From JBEBVQ01 sp037190845 (GTDB lineage Bacteria; Bacteroidota; Bacteroidia; Chitinophagales; Chitinophagaceae): DNA of 64,000 bases. Shown piece by piece: positions 7,784 through 17,553 of this stretch. The stretch spans positions 89,361-153,360 of the forward strand of contig JBBCJI010000024.1 of assembly GCA_037190845.1 (NCBI GenBank), written 5' to 3'. Below the pieces are notes generated by a model. That model had not been told where the DNA came from. It searched no databases and saw nothing but the letters and a program-made list of their open reading frames with translations. Position 1 is the first letter of the stretch, and the number at the start of each line of letters is the position of its first letter. Position numbers and translations under genes: made by a program.

Positions 7784-8701
7784 CTACTTGTCGGTAATGG
7801 TAAGCAGGCGAAACTGACCGGGGGTGACGCCCTCGGTCTTTTTAAATTGCCGCTGAAAATAATTGGTATCCATAAACCCTAACTGATACGAGATCTCACC
7901 GATACTGATCCCTTCCTGGGTCAACAGCCGTTTTGCCTGACGTATCCGTTCATGCAGGATGAATGCCAGCGGACTGATGCCGAATTCTTTTTTAAATGTC
8001 CGGTGAAAATGGACTTTACTCATACAGGCCATTCGGCACAATTGGTCTACCGTCAGTTTTTCCGAGAGATTGCTTTTAATGTATTCAATTACATAATTTA
8101 AAGGTTGGCTGGAAGAGCCTGGCTTGTTGTAGCTTTCAGTTGCACTATTCAGATTTTGTGTCTGAATGATACGGATGATCAGCTCCTGCAGGGCCAGGTC
8201 TGTAAGGATATCCTTGTCGGTGTCGGGGCCGGAGCATATATGGATAAGGCGGTTTATGATCTCTGCCAGCGGTGCGTCCTGGCGAAAGTGGTAGTCGTTG
8301 TAACTGAGCTGCCAGATGTTTTCTTTAGGATACCGCTCGTTGAGCATGTGTGTGGTCTGCCTGATTTTGTCATGATCAATGGCCAGAGCGATACATTGTG
8401 TCGGGTTGTTGGTATCCGCTTCCGGAAAATCAATTTGCATGAGCTCCCCTGAAGGTATAATAACTGTTTCTCCAGGCAGATAGTCGAATGTATGATGGTC
8501 GTATAAATGCATGACTTTCCGGCCCCGGAGCATGCTGGTAACTACAAAATCATTGAACCGGAGCGGTACGGCATCTGCAGCTTCATAGGTCTCAAAAATA
8601 TTCAGTTCGCAGTGGGCAAGAGTGTGTACGCGCCGGTTTTCTATAAGTGTGTGGATATTTTTCGCTCCACTTAACGCGATTGCCGGGATCAGATGTTTCA
8701 T
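7784..8701 (-). CDS. AraC-family transcriptional regulator of the aldehyde dehydrogenase
   Basis: The 305-residue protein has an N-terminal cupin-like sensing half (AraC_binding_2 type, about 1-180) and two C-terminal helix-turn-helix units from about 205: LTVDQLCRMACMSKVHFHRTFKK and ISIGEISYQLGFMDTNYFQRQFKK, ending in the AraC signature PGQFR. It is transcribed divergently from an aldehyde dehydrogenase followed by a DUF779 gene. Regulators with this N-terminal domain next to such dehydrogenases usually respond to the aldehyde or alcohol substrate. Control of the divergent gene through the 184-base spacer is inferred. Confidence 0.9.
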   Translation of the reverse strand: MKHLIPAIALSGAKNIHTLIENRRVHTLAHCELNIFETYEAADAVPLRFNDFVVTSMLRGRKVMHLYDHHTFDYLPGETVIIPSGELMQIDFPEADTNNPTQCIALAIDHDKIRQTTHMLNERYPKENIWQLSYNDYHFRQDAPLAEIINRLIHICSGPDTDKDILTDLALQELIIRIIQTQNLNSATESYNKPGSSSQPLNYVIEYIKSNLSEKLTVDQLCRMACMSKVHFHRTFKKEFGISPLAFILHERIRQAKRLLTQEGISIGEISYQLGFMDTNYFQRQFKKTEGVTPGQFRLLTITDK

Positions 8702-8885
8702 AATCGGATTTTGAGCCAGTATTCAGATATGCCACGCAGCACATCCGGCATGTGCAAGATATGTTTTTTTATGTTAATGAAAGGTTATGTGTGAGAATGG
8801 CAGCATTGTGCTATACAATGACAGGATCGTGCTGTTTTCGGGGAAAAGTAATTACTTACTTCGTTCTGGAAAAAACTTGAAAACG

Positions 8886-10391
8886 ATGTCAAATATTGCA
8901 CTGCGTCCGCAGTTTAAGGACAAATATGAAAACTATATCGGAGGGAAATTTGTTGCTCCGGTGAAGGGAGAATATTTCGATAATATATCTCCTGTAGATG
9001 GGAAGGTCTTTACAAAAGCAGCCCGTTCTACAAAAGAAGATATTGAGCTCGCGTTGGATGCGGCACATGAAGCATTCCCTTCATGGAGTAAGACTTCTCC
9101 TGCTTACCGAAGCGGATTGTTAATGAAAATTGCCCAGGTGATCGAAGACAATCTTGAGTTTCTGGCAACAGTTGAAACTATTGATAATGGGAAGGCCATC
9201 CGGGAAACACGTGCTGCCGATCTTCCGCTTGTTGTTGATCACTTCCGTTATTTCGCAAGTGTGATCCGTGCAGAAGAGGGTACTATTTCCGAGCATGATG
9301 AACATACTGTAAGTATTGTGCTGCATGAGCCGCTGGGTGTTGTCGGGCAGATCATCCCCTGGAATTTTCCGCTCCTGATGGCTACCTGGAAGATTGCCCC
9401 TGCTTTGGCAGCAGGTTGCTGTACCGTGGTGAAACCGGCCGAGCAAACTCCGACTTCTATCATGGTATTGCTTGAACTGATCGGGGATATCCTGCCGCCA
9501 GGTGTGCTGAATGTCGTTACCGGATTCGGCCTGGAGGCGGGTAAGCCACTGGCCACGTCGCCACGTATTGCAAAGGTGTCTTTTACCGGCGAGACGACAA
9601 CCGGTCGACTCATACTGCAGTATGCTTCCGAAAATATTATCCCTGCCACCATGGAATTAGGAGGAAAGTCGCCTAATATTTTCTTCCCTTCGGTGGCAGA
9701 TGCAGACGACGAGTTTTTTGATAAGGCGGTAGAGGGCGCCGTATTATTTGCACTCAATCAGGGAGAAGTGTGTACCTGTCCTTCGCGTATCCTGGTGCAC
9801 GAAAGTATATACGACAAGTTTATAAAACGTGTCATTGAGCGTACGGAAGCTATTAAAACAGGTAATCCGCTTGACGGTACGGTGATGATGGGTGCGCAGG
9901 CATCCAACGATCAGTATGAGAAGATTGTATCCTATCTCAAGATTGGTCAGGAAGAGGGCGCCGAAGTGCTGACCGGTGGAACTCCTAACAAGTTGGGAGG
10001 CGAGTTGGATGGTGGTTTTTATATCAAACCGACAATATTCAGGGGGCATAATAAGATGAGAATATTCCAGGAAGAGATATTTGGACCGGTAACCTGTGTG
10101 ACAACATTTAAGACTACGGAAGAAGCCATAGAGATAGCGAATGATACGCTGTATGGCCTCGGAGCCGGCGTATGGACAAGAGATGCACATGAGCTGTATC
10201 AGGTTCCCAGAGCAATCAAGGCCGGCCGGGTATGGGTGAATAATTATCATGCTTATCCGGCACACGCACCGTTCGGAGGTTATAAGAAATCCGGTTTTGG
10301 TCGTGAAAACCATAAGATGATGCTGGAACATTACCGGCAGACGAAAAATATGCTGATATCATACAATAAGCAAAAGCTCGGATTTTTTTAA
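8886..10391 (+). CDS. Aldehyde dehydrogenase, AldB/acetaldehyde dehydrogenase type
   Basis: Oxidises an aliphatic aldehyde, probably acetaldehyde, to the acid with NAD(P). The 501-residue protein carries the ALDH cofactor motif PWNFPLLM (158-165), the general-base Glu257 in MELGGKSPN and the nucleophile Cys296 in NQGEVCTCPSR. The CTCPSR form is characteristic of the AldB/ExaC group found next to DUF779 genes. The frame is open 33 codons further up, but that part (including CENGSIVLY) is unlike the family, so ATG 8886 is chosen. Neighbours are the divergent AraC regulator and the downstream DUF779 gene. Confidence 0.93.
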   Translation: MSNIALRPQFKDKYENYIGGKFVAPVKGEYFDNISPVDGKVFTKAARSTKEDIELALDAAHEAFPSWSKTSPAYRSGLLMKIAQVIEDNLEFLATVETIDNGKAIRETRAADLPLVVDHFRYFASVIRAEEGTISEHDEHTVSIVLHEPLGVVGQIIPWNFPLLMATWKIAPALAAGCCTVVKPAEQTPTSIMVLLELIGDILPPGVLNVVTGFGLEAGKPLATSPRIAKVSFTGETTTGRLILQYASENIIPATMELGGKSPNIFFPSVADADDEFFDKAVEGAVLFALNQGEVCTCPSRILVHESIYDKFIKRVIERTEAIKTGNPLDGTVMMGAQASNDQYEKIVSYLKIGQEEGAEVLTGGTPNKLGGELDGGFYIKPTIFRGHNKMRIFQEEIFGPVTCVTTFKTTEEAIEIANDTLYGLGAGVWTRDAHELYQVPRAIKAGRVWVNNYHAYPAHAPFGGYKKSGFGRENHKMMLEHYRQTKNMLISYNKQKLGFF

Positions 10392-10435
10392 GGAGGAATG
10401 AGGGGGAGAACAACCTTGGTTGTTGGTTTAAGTGA

Positions 10436-10472
10436 GAAAGAGGCTCCCGCATATTTCGCGGGAGCCTCTTTC
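10436..10472 (+). terminator. 15-bp perfect hairpin after the aldehyde dehydrogenase gene
   Basis: GAAAGAGGCTCCCGC (10436-10450) and its exact complement (10458-10472) enclose the loop ATATTTC. Only a short AATTT follows, so it may stop transcription partly, lowering expression of the DUF779 gene relative to the dehydrogenase. A small palindrome ACAACCTTGGTTGT lies just upstream at 10410-10423. Confidence 0.7.
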
Positions 10473-10498
10473 AATTTGCAATATATAAAATAGCTGAT

Positions 10499-10873
10499 AT
10501 GATTGCACGCGTTTTGATAACACCCGCAGCAACAGAGGTTGTAGAGCGGCTCCGGCAGGAGCACGGCCCATTGATGTTTCACCAGAGCGGAGGCTGTTGC
10601 GACGGGTCTTCTCCCATGTGTTTCCCGCAGGGGGAATTTAAAACAGGCAGTAGTGATGTGTGTCTCGGGAACGTTGTAGGGTGTCCGTTCTGGATGAGCA
10701 AAGATCAGTTTGAATACTGGCAGCATACACAGCTAACGGTAGATGTAACACCCGGACGTGGCGCCAGCTTTTCGCTGGAAATCCCGTTGGGTATACGGTT
10801 TATTATCCATTCCAGGGTATTTTCAGAAGATGAACAAAGTCAATTGATTCCCTTGCGATATAATGAAATGTAA
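10499..10873 (+). CDS. DUF779 family protein, partner of aldehyde dehydrogenase
   Basis: The 124-residue protein matches DUF779: ITPAATEVVERLRQEHGPLMFHQSGGCCDGSSPMCFP, then VGCPFWMSKDQFEYWQHTQLTVDVTPGRGASFSLE. The conserved GGCCDGSSPMC cysteine cluster suggests metal or thiol chemistry. The family is nearly always encoded beside AldB/ExaC-type dehydrogenases, as here, but its biochemical role is not established. The gene starts 107 bases after the dehydrogenase, on the far side of a strong hairpin. Confidence 0.92.
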   Translation: MIARVLITPAATEVVERLRQEHGPLMFHQSGGCCDGSSPMCFPQGEFKTGSSDVCLGNVVGCPFWMSKDQFEYWQHTQLTVDVTPGRGASFSLEIPLGIRFIIHSRVFSEDEQSQLIPLRYNEM

Positions 10874-10994
10874 ATATTGAATCATTGGCATTTTATTGAT
10901 TTTGAGATACATGAGCCCGTCTTTTTTTAACGGTTTTATATATTTTCCACTGTACATTACTATTGAAAAATCTTAACTTCGCCCTGATAATTTC

Positions 10995-12134
10995 ATGACA
11001 ATGGACACAGCAACAAGTAAGGTGAGCCAGGCAATGGCTAAGGCTCAGGATTTTTTACCCATAAATGGTACAGATCACGTGGAAATGTACGTGGGTAATG
11101 CAAAACAGGCCGCTCATTATTATAAAACAGCATTTGGCTTCCAGTCGGTAGCCTACGCAGGGCCGGAAACCGGAGTGAAAAACAAGGCATCGTATGTATT
11201 GCAGCAGGGTAAGATACGACTGGTGCTTACTACTGCATTGCGTTCAGATGATCCGATATCGGAGCATGTGCGCAAACATGGAGATGGAGTAAAGATACTG
11301 GCGCTGTGGGTGGATGATGCCTATAAATCTTATGAAGAAACTATAAAACGTGGTGCGCGTTCTTATATGGAGCCACAGACGCTTACTGATGAAGATGGAG
11401 AAGTGCGGCTTAGCGGTATCTATACGTATGGTGAGACAGTGCATCTTTTTGTAGAGCGTACAAAATATAAAGGCATTTTTTTGCCGGGTTTTAAAGAATG
11501 GAAGTCGGAATATCAGCCTTCTGAAACCGGATTGCTGTATGTAGATCATTGTGTAGGTAATGTGGGTTGGAACCGCATGAATGACACGGTGAAGTGGTAT
11601 GAAGAAGTGATGGGTTTTGCCAATATCCTCTCTTTCGATGATAAGCAGATCAATACCGAATACTCTGCCCTCATGAGTAAGGTAATGAGTAATGGCAACG
11701 GGTATGTAAAATTCCCGATCAACGAGCCGGCGGAAGGAAAGAAGAAATCACAGATCGAAGAATATCTGGATTTTTACGAAGGTGAAGGTGTGCAGCACGT
11801 AGCGATAGCAACAAATGATATCATCAAAACGGTTCGTGAGCTCAAAGCCCGTGGCGTTGACTTCCTTGATACGCCTGATGCTTATTACGAAGAGTTGTTT
11901 GGACGGGTAGGGAAGATCGATGAAGATATTGAGCCATTGCGTGAACTCAAGATCCTGGTGGATCGTGATGAGGATGGTTATCTGTTGCAGATTTTTACCA
12001 AACCGCTGCAGGATCGTCCTACTGTTTTCTTTGAGATCATACAGCGTAAAGGCGCCAAAAGTTTTGGTGCGGGTAACTTTAAAGCGTTGTTTGAATCTAT
12101 TGAAAGGGAACAGGCGAAAAGAGGGAACCTCTGA
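10995..12134 (+). CDS. hppD: 4-hydroxyphenylpyruvate dioxygenase
   Basis: Converts 4-hydroxyphenylpyruvate to homogentisate in tyrosine breakdown, using non-heme Fe(II) and O2. The 379-residue protein has two vicinal-oxygen-chelate halves. The iron ligands are visible as His185 (YVDHCVGNV), His268 (GVQHVAIAT) and Glu347 (PTVFFEIIQRKG); the C-terminal GAGNFKALFESIEREQ helix is the family hallmark. No homogentisate dioxygenase is adjacent. A weak promoter-like TAACTTCG lies about 20 bases before the ATG. Met1 and Met3 are both possible starts. Confidence 0.97.
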   Translation: MTMDTATSKVSQAMAKAQDFLPINGTDHVEMYVGNAKQAAHYYKTAFGFQSVAYAGPETGVKNKASYVLQQGKIRLVLTTALRSDDPISEHVRKHGDGVKILALWVDDAYKSYEETIKRGARSYMEPQTLTDEDGEVRLSGIYTYGETVHLFVERTKYKGIFLPGFKEWKSEYQPSETGLLYVDHCVGNVGWNRMNDTVKWYEEVMGFANILSFDDKQINTEYSALMSKVMSNGNGYVKFPINEPAEGKKKSQIEEYLDFYEGEGVQHVAIATNDIIKTVRELKARGVDFLDTPDAYYEELFGRVGKIDEDIEPLRELKILVDRDEDGYLLQIFTKPLQDRPTVFFEIIQRKGAKSFGAGNFKALFESIEREQAKRGNL

Positions 12135-12265
12135 TCCATTTAATGAGCCAATCAGCTGATGTGCTGATTCGCTAATGTCTGTCGCGGGGGATCACATCCG
12201 CTAACTGAAACGATCTTTTTTGTTTCTGTTAAGAAAAAGATACAGGGACAGATGGTATATTTGCA

Positions 12266-12418
12266 TAGCTCCGGGGACATAATCCCGGAGCTATATTTGT
12301 ACTGAGTGCGATGGCGGCTCGGAGGCCGCCATGACAAAGTGGTTATTGGTTAGACACGTTCATTAAGTGTACTGAATATGAAGCTATCAACTATGTCATC
12401 CCGGACTTGATCCGGGAT
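12266..12418. repeat. Three consecutive strong hairpins in a 353-base intergenic gap
   Basis: The gap 12135-12487 holds three hairpins. TAGCTCCGGG/CCCGGAGCTA (12266-12275, 12284-12293) is flanked on both sides by TATATTTG (12256-12263 and 12292-12299), which also reads as a promoter box. ATGGCGGC/GCCGCCAT lies at 12311-12332. ATCCCGGA/TCCGGGAT lies at 12398-12418. The first may end the hppD transcript although its T tract is poor. The last two look like dispersed intergenic palindromes. Nothing coding is seen. Confidence 0.65.
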
Positions 12419-12487
12419 CTCATATTAGAATTGGCTTTTTAAGGGATGACTAATTATCACATTGGCTAATTTAAACAATATGTTTTT

Positions 12488-13261
12488 ATGATCAGAAAAT
12501 GGCTGCCCGGGATTTTTTTGTTTGTATTGGCAGGCTTGTTCATAACGCCGGCTATGGGGCAGCAGGGCGATGCTAATACGCTTCGTAACTTCCAGTTCAA
12601 TTTCCCGAGGGTAAACCAGGCCTGGACAAAATTTGACGATTCGCTGAAGCGTCTGTTTCAGAGCTACGGACTGGCGTATCCGCCCAAGGATATATACATC
12701 CGTTCTTTTAAGTCCAATAATGAAATGGAGCTTTGGGCCAGGAACAGCGATACGGCTCAGTACACGCTGATCAAGCTGTACCGTGTTTGTGCGCTTTCGG
12801 GTATTTTGGGGCCCAAGCGTTGTGAAGGAGACCGTCAGGTGCCGGAAGGATTGTATTTTATTGACGATTTCAATCCTAAAAGTGATTTTCATCTTTCCAT
12901 GCTGATCAATTATCCCAACTATTCGGATTTACTGATGGGAGATAAAAAGAGGCCCGGCGGAGATGTGTATATACATGGCGGCTGCTTTACAATCGGTTGC
13001 CTGCCGATGACCGACGATATCATCCAGGAGTTGTATGTGCTTTGCCTGAATGCCCGCCTGAACGGACAACACTATATACCCATTCATATATATCCGGTAC
13101 GTTTCGACCGGAAAGGGCTTAATTATCTGGGACGTAATTTTGCTGCGGACACCATCAAGCAGCAATTCTGGGTCAATCTCAAATCCGGCTACGACTACTT
13201 CGAACGTAATAAGAGGCTATTACCGGTGATGTATACTCCGGATGGGAAATATGCATTTTAA
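12488..13261 (+). CDS. Exported L,D-transpeptidase-like protein (YkuD/YafK type)
   Basis: A signal peptide (MIRKWLPGIFLFVLAGLFITPAMG) leads to a 257-residue periplasmic protein. The YkuD active-site pattern is visible as His163 in DVYIHGG and Cys171 in TIGC, with GLYFIDDFNP and FHLSMLINYPN as in YafK-type murein L,D-transpeptidases. Such enzymes cross-link peptidoglycan or attach and release proteins by 3-linked stem peptides. The usual SxGC is TxGC here. There is no LysM or peptidoglycan-binding domain. Whether it is a transferase or a hydrolase cannot be told. Confidence 0.85.
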   Translation: MIRKWLPGIFLFVLAGLFITPAMGQQGDANTLRNFQFNFPRVNQAWTKFDDSLKRLFQSYGLAYPPKDIYIRSFKSNNEMELWARNSDTAQYTLIKLYRVCALSGILGPKRCEGDRQVPEGLYFIDDFNPKSDFHLSMLINYPNYSDLLMGDKKRPGGDVYIHGGCFTIGCLPMTDDIIQELYVLCLNARLNGQHYIPIHIYPVRFDRKGLNYLGRNFAADTIKQQFWVNLKSGYDYFERNKRLLPVMYTPDGKYAF

Positions 13262-13378
13262 ATACATCGTTAAAATGTGGCAAATGTGATGGCACATTTG
13301 ATACATTTGTTACATTAATTTGATCGTATTAGCCTGAATTTGCTATTTTGCCGCGTTAAACAATAACAGCGGTAAAGT

Positions 13379-14155
13379 ATGATCCAGCGTATTATCCATG
13401 AGCGGCCGGCTAAGCTATTCCTGTTCCTTTCCGCCTTTTTTGTTGCCAATGCACTGATCGCCGAATGTATCGGCGGTAAACTGTTTTCACTTGAAGAGCT
13501 GCTTGGCTTTACACCGCGTCCGTTTACACTGTTGGGAGAACCGGGATTGACGATCACTCTGACCTGCGGTGCATTGCTCTGGCCGATTGAATTTATTATG
13601 ACGGATATCGTCAATGAGTATTACGGCCCGAAGGCGGTACGCCGTATCTCCTATATCGCTATTGCTTTGATCAGCTACGCCTTCCTGATGTTCTATATGG
13701 CTATCAGTATTCCCCCGGAAACCTCTTTCTGGACGTCCAGTCAACAGTCGGCCGGTGTACCGGATCTGCAGGCAGCTTTCAGCAGTATTTTCGGACAGGG
13801 TATGTGGATCATCTTCGGGAGCCTTGTAGCTTTTGGTGTAGCACAGTTACTGGATGTATGGATCTTCCATAAGATAAAAAGATATACCGGCGAACGGAAA
13901 ATCTGGCTGCGTGCCACGGGCTCTACCATGGTTTCACAACTAATTGACAGTTTTGTCGTTTTATTCATCGCCTTTTACATCGGGCGCGATTGGAGTATGC
14001 AACGGGTATTGGCCATCGGGCTGGTCAACTATGCTTACAAAGCAACCATGGCGATTTTACTGACCCCGCTTATTTACCTGGCCGAAAACCGTATAGAACG
14101 CTATCTGGGGACAGAAAAGGTACGGGAGATGAAGCAGGCAGCCATGGCCCGATAA
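13379..14155 (+). CDS. yhhQ: Queuosine precursor transporter, YhhQ/VUT family
   Basis: A membrane protein of 258 residues with about six hydrophobic segments. The family pattern is clear: ANALIAECIGGK near the start, PIEFIMTDIVNEYYGPKAVRR in the middle, and the late SQLIDSFVVLF segment. YhhQ-family proteins import queuosine precursors such as preQ0 or preQ1 for tRNA modification. No queuosine synthesis genes adjoin. It is followed 62 bases later by ileS. Confidence 0.9.
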   Translation: MIQRIIHERPAKLFLFLSAFFVANALIAECIGGKLFSLEELLGFTPRPFTLLGEPGLTITLTCGALLWPIEFIMTDIVNEYYGPKAVRRISYIAIALISYAFLMFYMAISIPPETSFWTSSQQSAGVPDLQAAFSSIFGQGMWIIFGSLVAFGVAQLLDVWIFHKIKRYTGERKIWLRATGSTMVSQLIDSFVVLFIAFYIGRDWSMQRVLAIGLVNYAYKATMAILLTPLIYLAENRIERYLGTEKVREMKQAAMAR

Positions 14156-14181
14156 TAAGGTTTATTTTGCAATTAATTTAC

Positions 14182-14189
14182 TAACTTTG
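14182..14189 (+). promoter_or_regulatory. Promoter -7 box for ileS
   Basis: TAACTTTG matches the Bacteroidota TAnnTTTG box and lies 28 bases before the ileS ATG. No good TTTG box is seen at the usual 19-21 base distance upstream. Confidence 0.5.
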
Positions 14190-14217
14190 CCGCTATTTTT
14201 TAGCTTGGGAGTAGTCT

Positions 14218-17200
14218 ATGTCGGATAATAAATACCGGGAATATAAAAGTCTGGATATGCCTGCTATTGAGCAGGCGTTTTTAAAACGTTGGCAGGAGGA
14301 AGAGGTTTTTCAAAAGTCTATTCGGCAACGGTCTTCAGACCGTCCGTTTGTTTTTTATGAAGGCCCCCCCAGTGCTAATGGTATGCCTGGTATTCATCAT
14401 GTGATCTCCCGTACCCTTAAAGATCTGGTTTGTCGCTATAAGGCAATGCAGGGCTACCGGGTAGATCGTAAAGCCGGGTGGGACACGCATGGATTGCCTG
14501 TAGAGCTTGGGGTCGAAAAAGAGCTGGGCATTACCAAAGAAGATATCGGTGTAAAGATAACCGTTGAAGAATACAACCGGAAATGCCGGGAAGCGGTGAT
14601 GCGGTATAAGGACAAATGGGACGAGCTGACCGAGAAAATGGGGTACTGGGTGGACCTGAAAGATCCATATATCACATTTGATAATAAATATATCGAAACG
14701 CTCTGGTGGTGTCTGAAGGAGTTGTATAGTAAGGATCTTTTATATAAGAGTGTCAGCATTCAGCCTTATTCTCCTGCCGCAGGAACCGGCCTTAGTTCGC
14801 ACGAGCTGAACCAGCCGGGTACTTATAAAGAAGTTAAAGATACGACAATTGTGGCCATGTTCAAAGCGGTGCAGAATGAACAGAGCCGTTTCCTTTTCGA
14901 TGCCTCCGGCAATCAGAATGTATTCTTTCTCGCATGGACGACAACGCCCTGGACGCTGCCGTCGAACTGCGGACTGACGGTTGGCGATAGTATCGACTAT
15001 GTGCTGGTCAAAACATTTAACCCTTATACTCATGAACTAATCCATGTGGTATTAGCTGAAGCATTGCTTTATAAATTCTTTAGCAAAGATCTGGAAGGTG
15101 CTGATTTTGATTCAGGTGAGACTTCCTTTAAGAAGTCTCCATGGGCAATAATTACCCGGTGGAAAGGGTATCAATTAGAGGGCTGCCGCTATGAGCAGCT
15201 ATTGCCTTATGAGGGTAATGCCCGTGAGGTGGCTGGTGGAGATCCCTGGCGGGTCATTACTGGTGATTTCGTTACTACAGAAGATGGAACCGGTATTGTT
15301 CATACCGCTCCTGCATTTGGCGCAGACGATTATAAGGTAGGAAAAAAACATAATATCGGTATCCTGACTATGGTAGACAGGGAGGGGAAATTCAACGATT
15401 ATATGGGTGAATTTTCTGGCCGTTATGTGAAGAATTATAAGGATGATCCGGACTATAAGGATGTGGATGTTGACATTGCGGTGAAGCTCAAGCTGGAAGG
15501 TCGTGCCTTTAAGGTGGAGAAATATGAGCACAGTTATCCACATTGCTGGCGTACTGACAAGCCGGTGATATATTATCCGCTGGATGCCTGGTTTATCCGT
15601 ACGACTGCATGTAAAGACCGGATGGTGGAATTGAATAAAACCATCAACTGGAAACCTAAAGCAACTGGTGAAGGTAGGTTTGGTAACTGGCTGGAAAACA
15701 TGGTGGATTGGAATCTGAGTCGTAGCCGGTATTGGGGTACGCCATTGCCGGTTTGGGTATCGGAAGGCGGAGAGGTGAAGTGTATCGGCTCTGTGGAAGA
15801 GTTGAAGCGTGAGGTGGAAAATGCCAATGTTGTGCTGGGGACCAATCAGGTCATTGATGACGCGACGCTGGATCTGCATAAGCCTTTTGTAGACCAGATT
15901 ATCCTGGCATCCGGAAGTGGTAAGCCGATGCGCCGGGAGCCGGATTTGATTGATGTATGGTTTGATTCCGGTGCAATGCCCTATGCGCAATGGCATTATC
16001 CGTTTTCTGATAAAGAAAAATTTCAGATAAAATTCCCTGCTGATTTTATTGCTGAAGGGGTGGATCAGACCCGTGGCTGGTTTTATACGCTTCATGCACT
16101 TGGAGTGATGTTGTTTGACAGTGTGGCTTATAAGACGGTAGTTTCCAACGGGCTGGTGCTGGATAAGAACGGAAATAAGATGAGTAAGCGCCTTGGGAAT
16201 GCTGTGGATCCGTTTGAAACGATCGAAAGATTTAGTGCAGATGCTACGCGCTGGTACTTGATTACCAATGCATCTCCGTGGGATAGTCTTCGTTTCGACC
16301 AGGAAGGGATCCGGGAAGTACAACGTAAATTTTTCGGGACCTTATATAATACTTATCAGTTCTTTGCGCTCTATGCAAATGTAGACGGTTTTGCATTTAA
16401 GGAGCGTTATATCCCGCTTGAGGAGCGGCCGGAGATTGACCGTTGGATATTGTCTTCCCTACATTCTCTTATCAGGAATGTGTCGGCAGCCATGGATGAC
16501 TATGAGCCGACTCAGGCCGGCCGGAGCATTGCGGATTTTGTAGATGACCAATTGAGTAACTGGTATGTACGGTTGTGCAGACGCCGTTTCTGGAAAGGTA
16601 CTTATGAGCATGACAAGATATGTGCTTACCAGACGCTTTACGAATGCCTGGAGGTGATAGCGCGGCTGATGGCTCCCATATCTCCGTTTTTTGCGGACTG
16701 GATGTTCCGGAACCTGAATGATGTCGCCCGCCGTCTTGATGCCGGATCTGTCCATTTGGCAGATTATCCTGTTTTTGATACGGATGCGATAGACGAAGAT
16801 CTGGAGGAGCGTATGACATTGGCGCAGGATATTTCTTCGCTTATATTATCATTGCGAAAGAAGGTGAATATAAAAGTGCGGCAGCCTCTGTACAAAGTTT
16901 TGATACCTGTGCTGGATGCGCGTATGCGCAGCCAGATAGCTCAGGTGGAAGATCTGATCCGGAATGAAGTGAATGTAAAGTTGTTTGAGTATATCGATGA
17001 AAATAATGATATTATAAGGAAGAAGGTAAAGCCTAACTTTAAATCGCTGGGTCAGCGGATGGGTAACAGAATGAAGACTGTTGCAGCAGCGATCACTGCA
17101 ATGGGGCAGTCTGAGATCAGTGCGTTGGAGCAAGCCGGCATGTTTGAGCTTCGTGTGGAAGGCGAACCGGTTTCAATCACTTCCGCAGATGTGGATATCG

Positions 17201-17553
17201 TTGCGGAAGATGTCCCCGGGTGGAGTGTCGCTCATAAAGATAACCTGACGGTAGCCCTGGATATTGAAATCAGCCCCGAGCTCAGAGACGAAGGAAATGC
17301 CCGGGAGTTGGTAAATCGCATTCAAAAAATCCGTAAAGAGACGGGTTTTGAACTTACTGACCGGATTGCATTAAGCATCGAAGCGCATGAACCATTAAAA
17401 ACAGCCATTATAAATTTCAATGATTATATTTGCACCGAAATTTTAGCGGATAACATCCAGTTTGTACCTGAAATTCAGTCTGGTATTGAGGTTGAGGTAA
17501 ACGAGGGGGTGTATAAAGTTTTAATCCATAAAAATCAGAGCCATGGCCACTAA
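14218..17553 (+). CDS. ileS: Isoleucyl-tRNA synthetase, long (IleS2-like) form
   Basis: Charges tRNA-Ile. The 1111-residue class I synthetase has the HIGH equivalent GIHH (58-61) in GPPSANGMPGIHH, the editing domain, the WFDSGAMPYAQWHYP region and KMSKR at 654-658, then a long C-terminal tRNA-binding part. Length and the GWDTHGLPVE...GI block are those of the eukaryote-like IleS2 group usual in Bacteroidota, a group often less sensitive to mupirocin; sensitivity here is not shown. The ATG at 14218 follows a GGGAG stretch. Its 3' end overlaps the next gene by 11 bases, so the two are probably co-transcribed and translationally coupled. Confidence 0.97.
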   Translation: MSDNKYREYKSLDMPAIEQAFLKRWQEEEVFQKSIRQRSSDRPFVFYEGPPSANGMPGIHHVISRTLKDLVCRYKAMQGYRVDRKAGWDTHGLPVELGVEKELGITKEDIGVKITVEEYNRKCREAVMRYKDKWDELTEKMGYWVDLKDPYITFDNKYIETLWWCLKELYSKDLLYKSVSIQPYSPAAGTGLSSHELNQPGTYKEVKDTTIVAMFKAVQNEQSRFLFDASGNQNVFFLAWTTTPWTLPSNCGLTVGDSIDYVLVKTFNPYTHELIHVVLAEALLYKFFSKDLEGADFDSGETSFKKSPWAIITRWKGYQLEGCRYEQLLPYEGNAREVAGGDPWRVITGDFVTTEDGTGIVHTAPAFGADDYKVGKKHNIGILTMVDREGKFNDYMGEFSGRYVKNYKDDPDYKDVDVDIAVKLKLEGRAFKVEKYEHSYPHCWRTDKPVIYYPLDAWFIRTTACKDRMVELNKTINWKPKATGEGRFGNWLENMVDWNLSRSRYWGTPLPVWVSEGGEVKCIGSVEELKREVENANVVLGTNQVIDDATLDLHKPFVDQIILASGSGKPMRREPDLIDVWFDSGAMPYAQWHYPFSDKEKFQIKFPADFIAEGVDQTRGWFYTLHALGVMLFDSVAYKTVVSNGLVLDKNGNKMSKRLGNAVDPFETIERFSADATRWYLITNASPWDSLRFDQEGIREVQRKFFGTLYNTYQFFALYANVDGFAFKERYIPLEERPEIDRWILSSLHSLIRNVSAAMDDYEPTQAGRSIADFVDDQLSNWYVRLCRRRFWKGTYEHDKICAYQTLYECLEVIARLMAPISPFFADWMFRNLNDVARRLDAGSVHLADYPVFDTDAIDEDLEERMTLAQDISSLILSLRKKVNIKVRQPLYKVLIPVLDARMRSQIAQVEDLIRNEVNVKLFEYIDENNDIIRKKVKPNFKSLGQRMGNRMKTVAAAITAMGQSEISALEQAGMFELRVEGEPVSITSADVDIVAEDVPGWSVAHKDNLTVALDIEISPELRDEGNARELVNRIQKIRKETGFELTDRIALSIEAHEPLKTAIINFNDYICTEILADNIQFVPEIQSGIEVEVNEGVYKVLIHKNQSHGH

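Noticed and set aside
15199..16323. 374-codon open frame antisense to ileS
   Set aside because: Shadow of ileS codon use; no domain, no start context.
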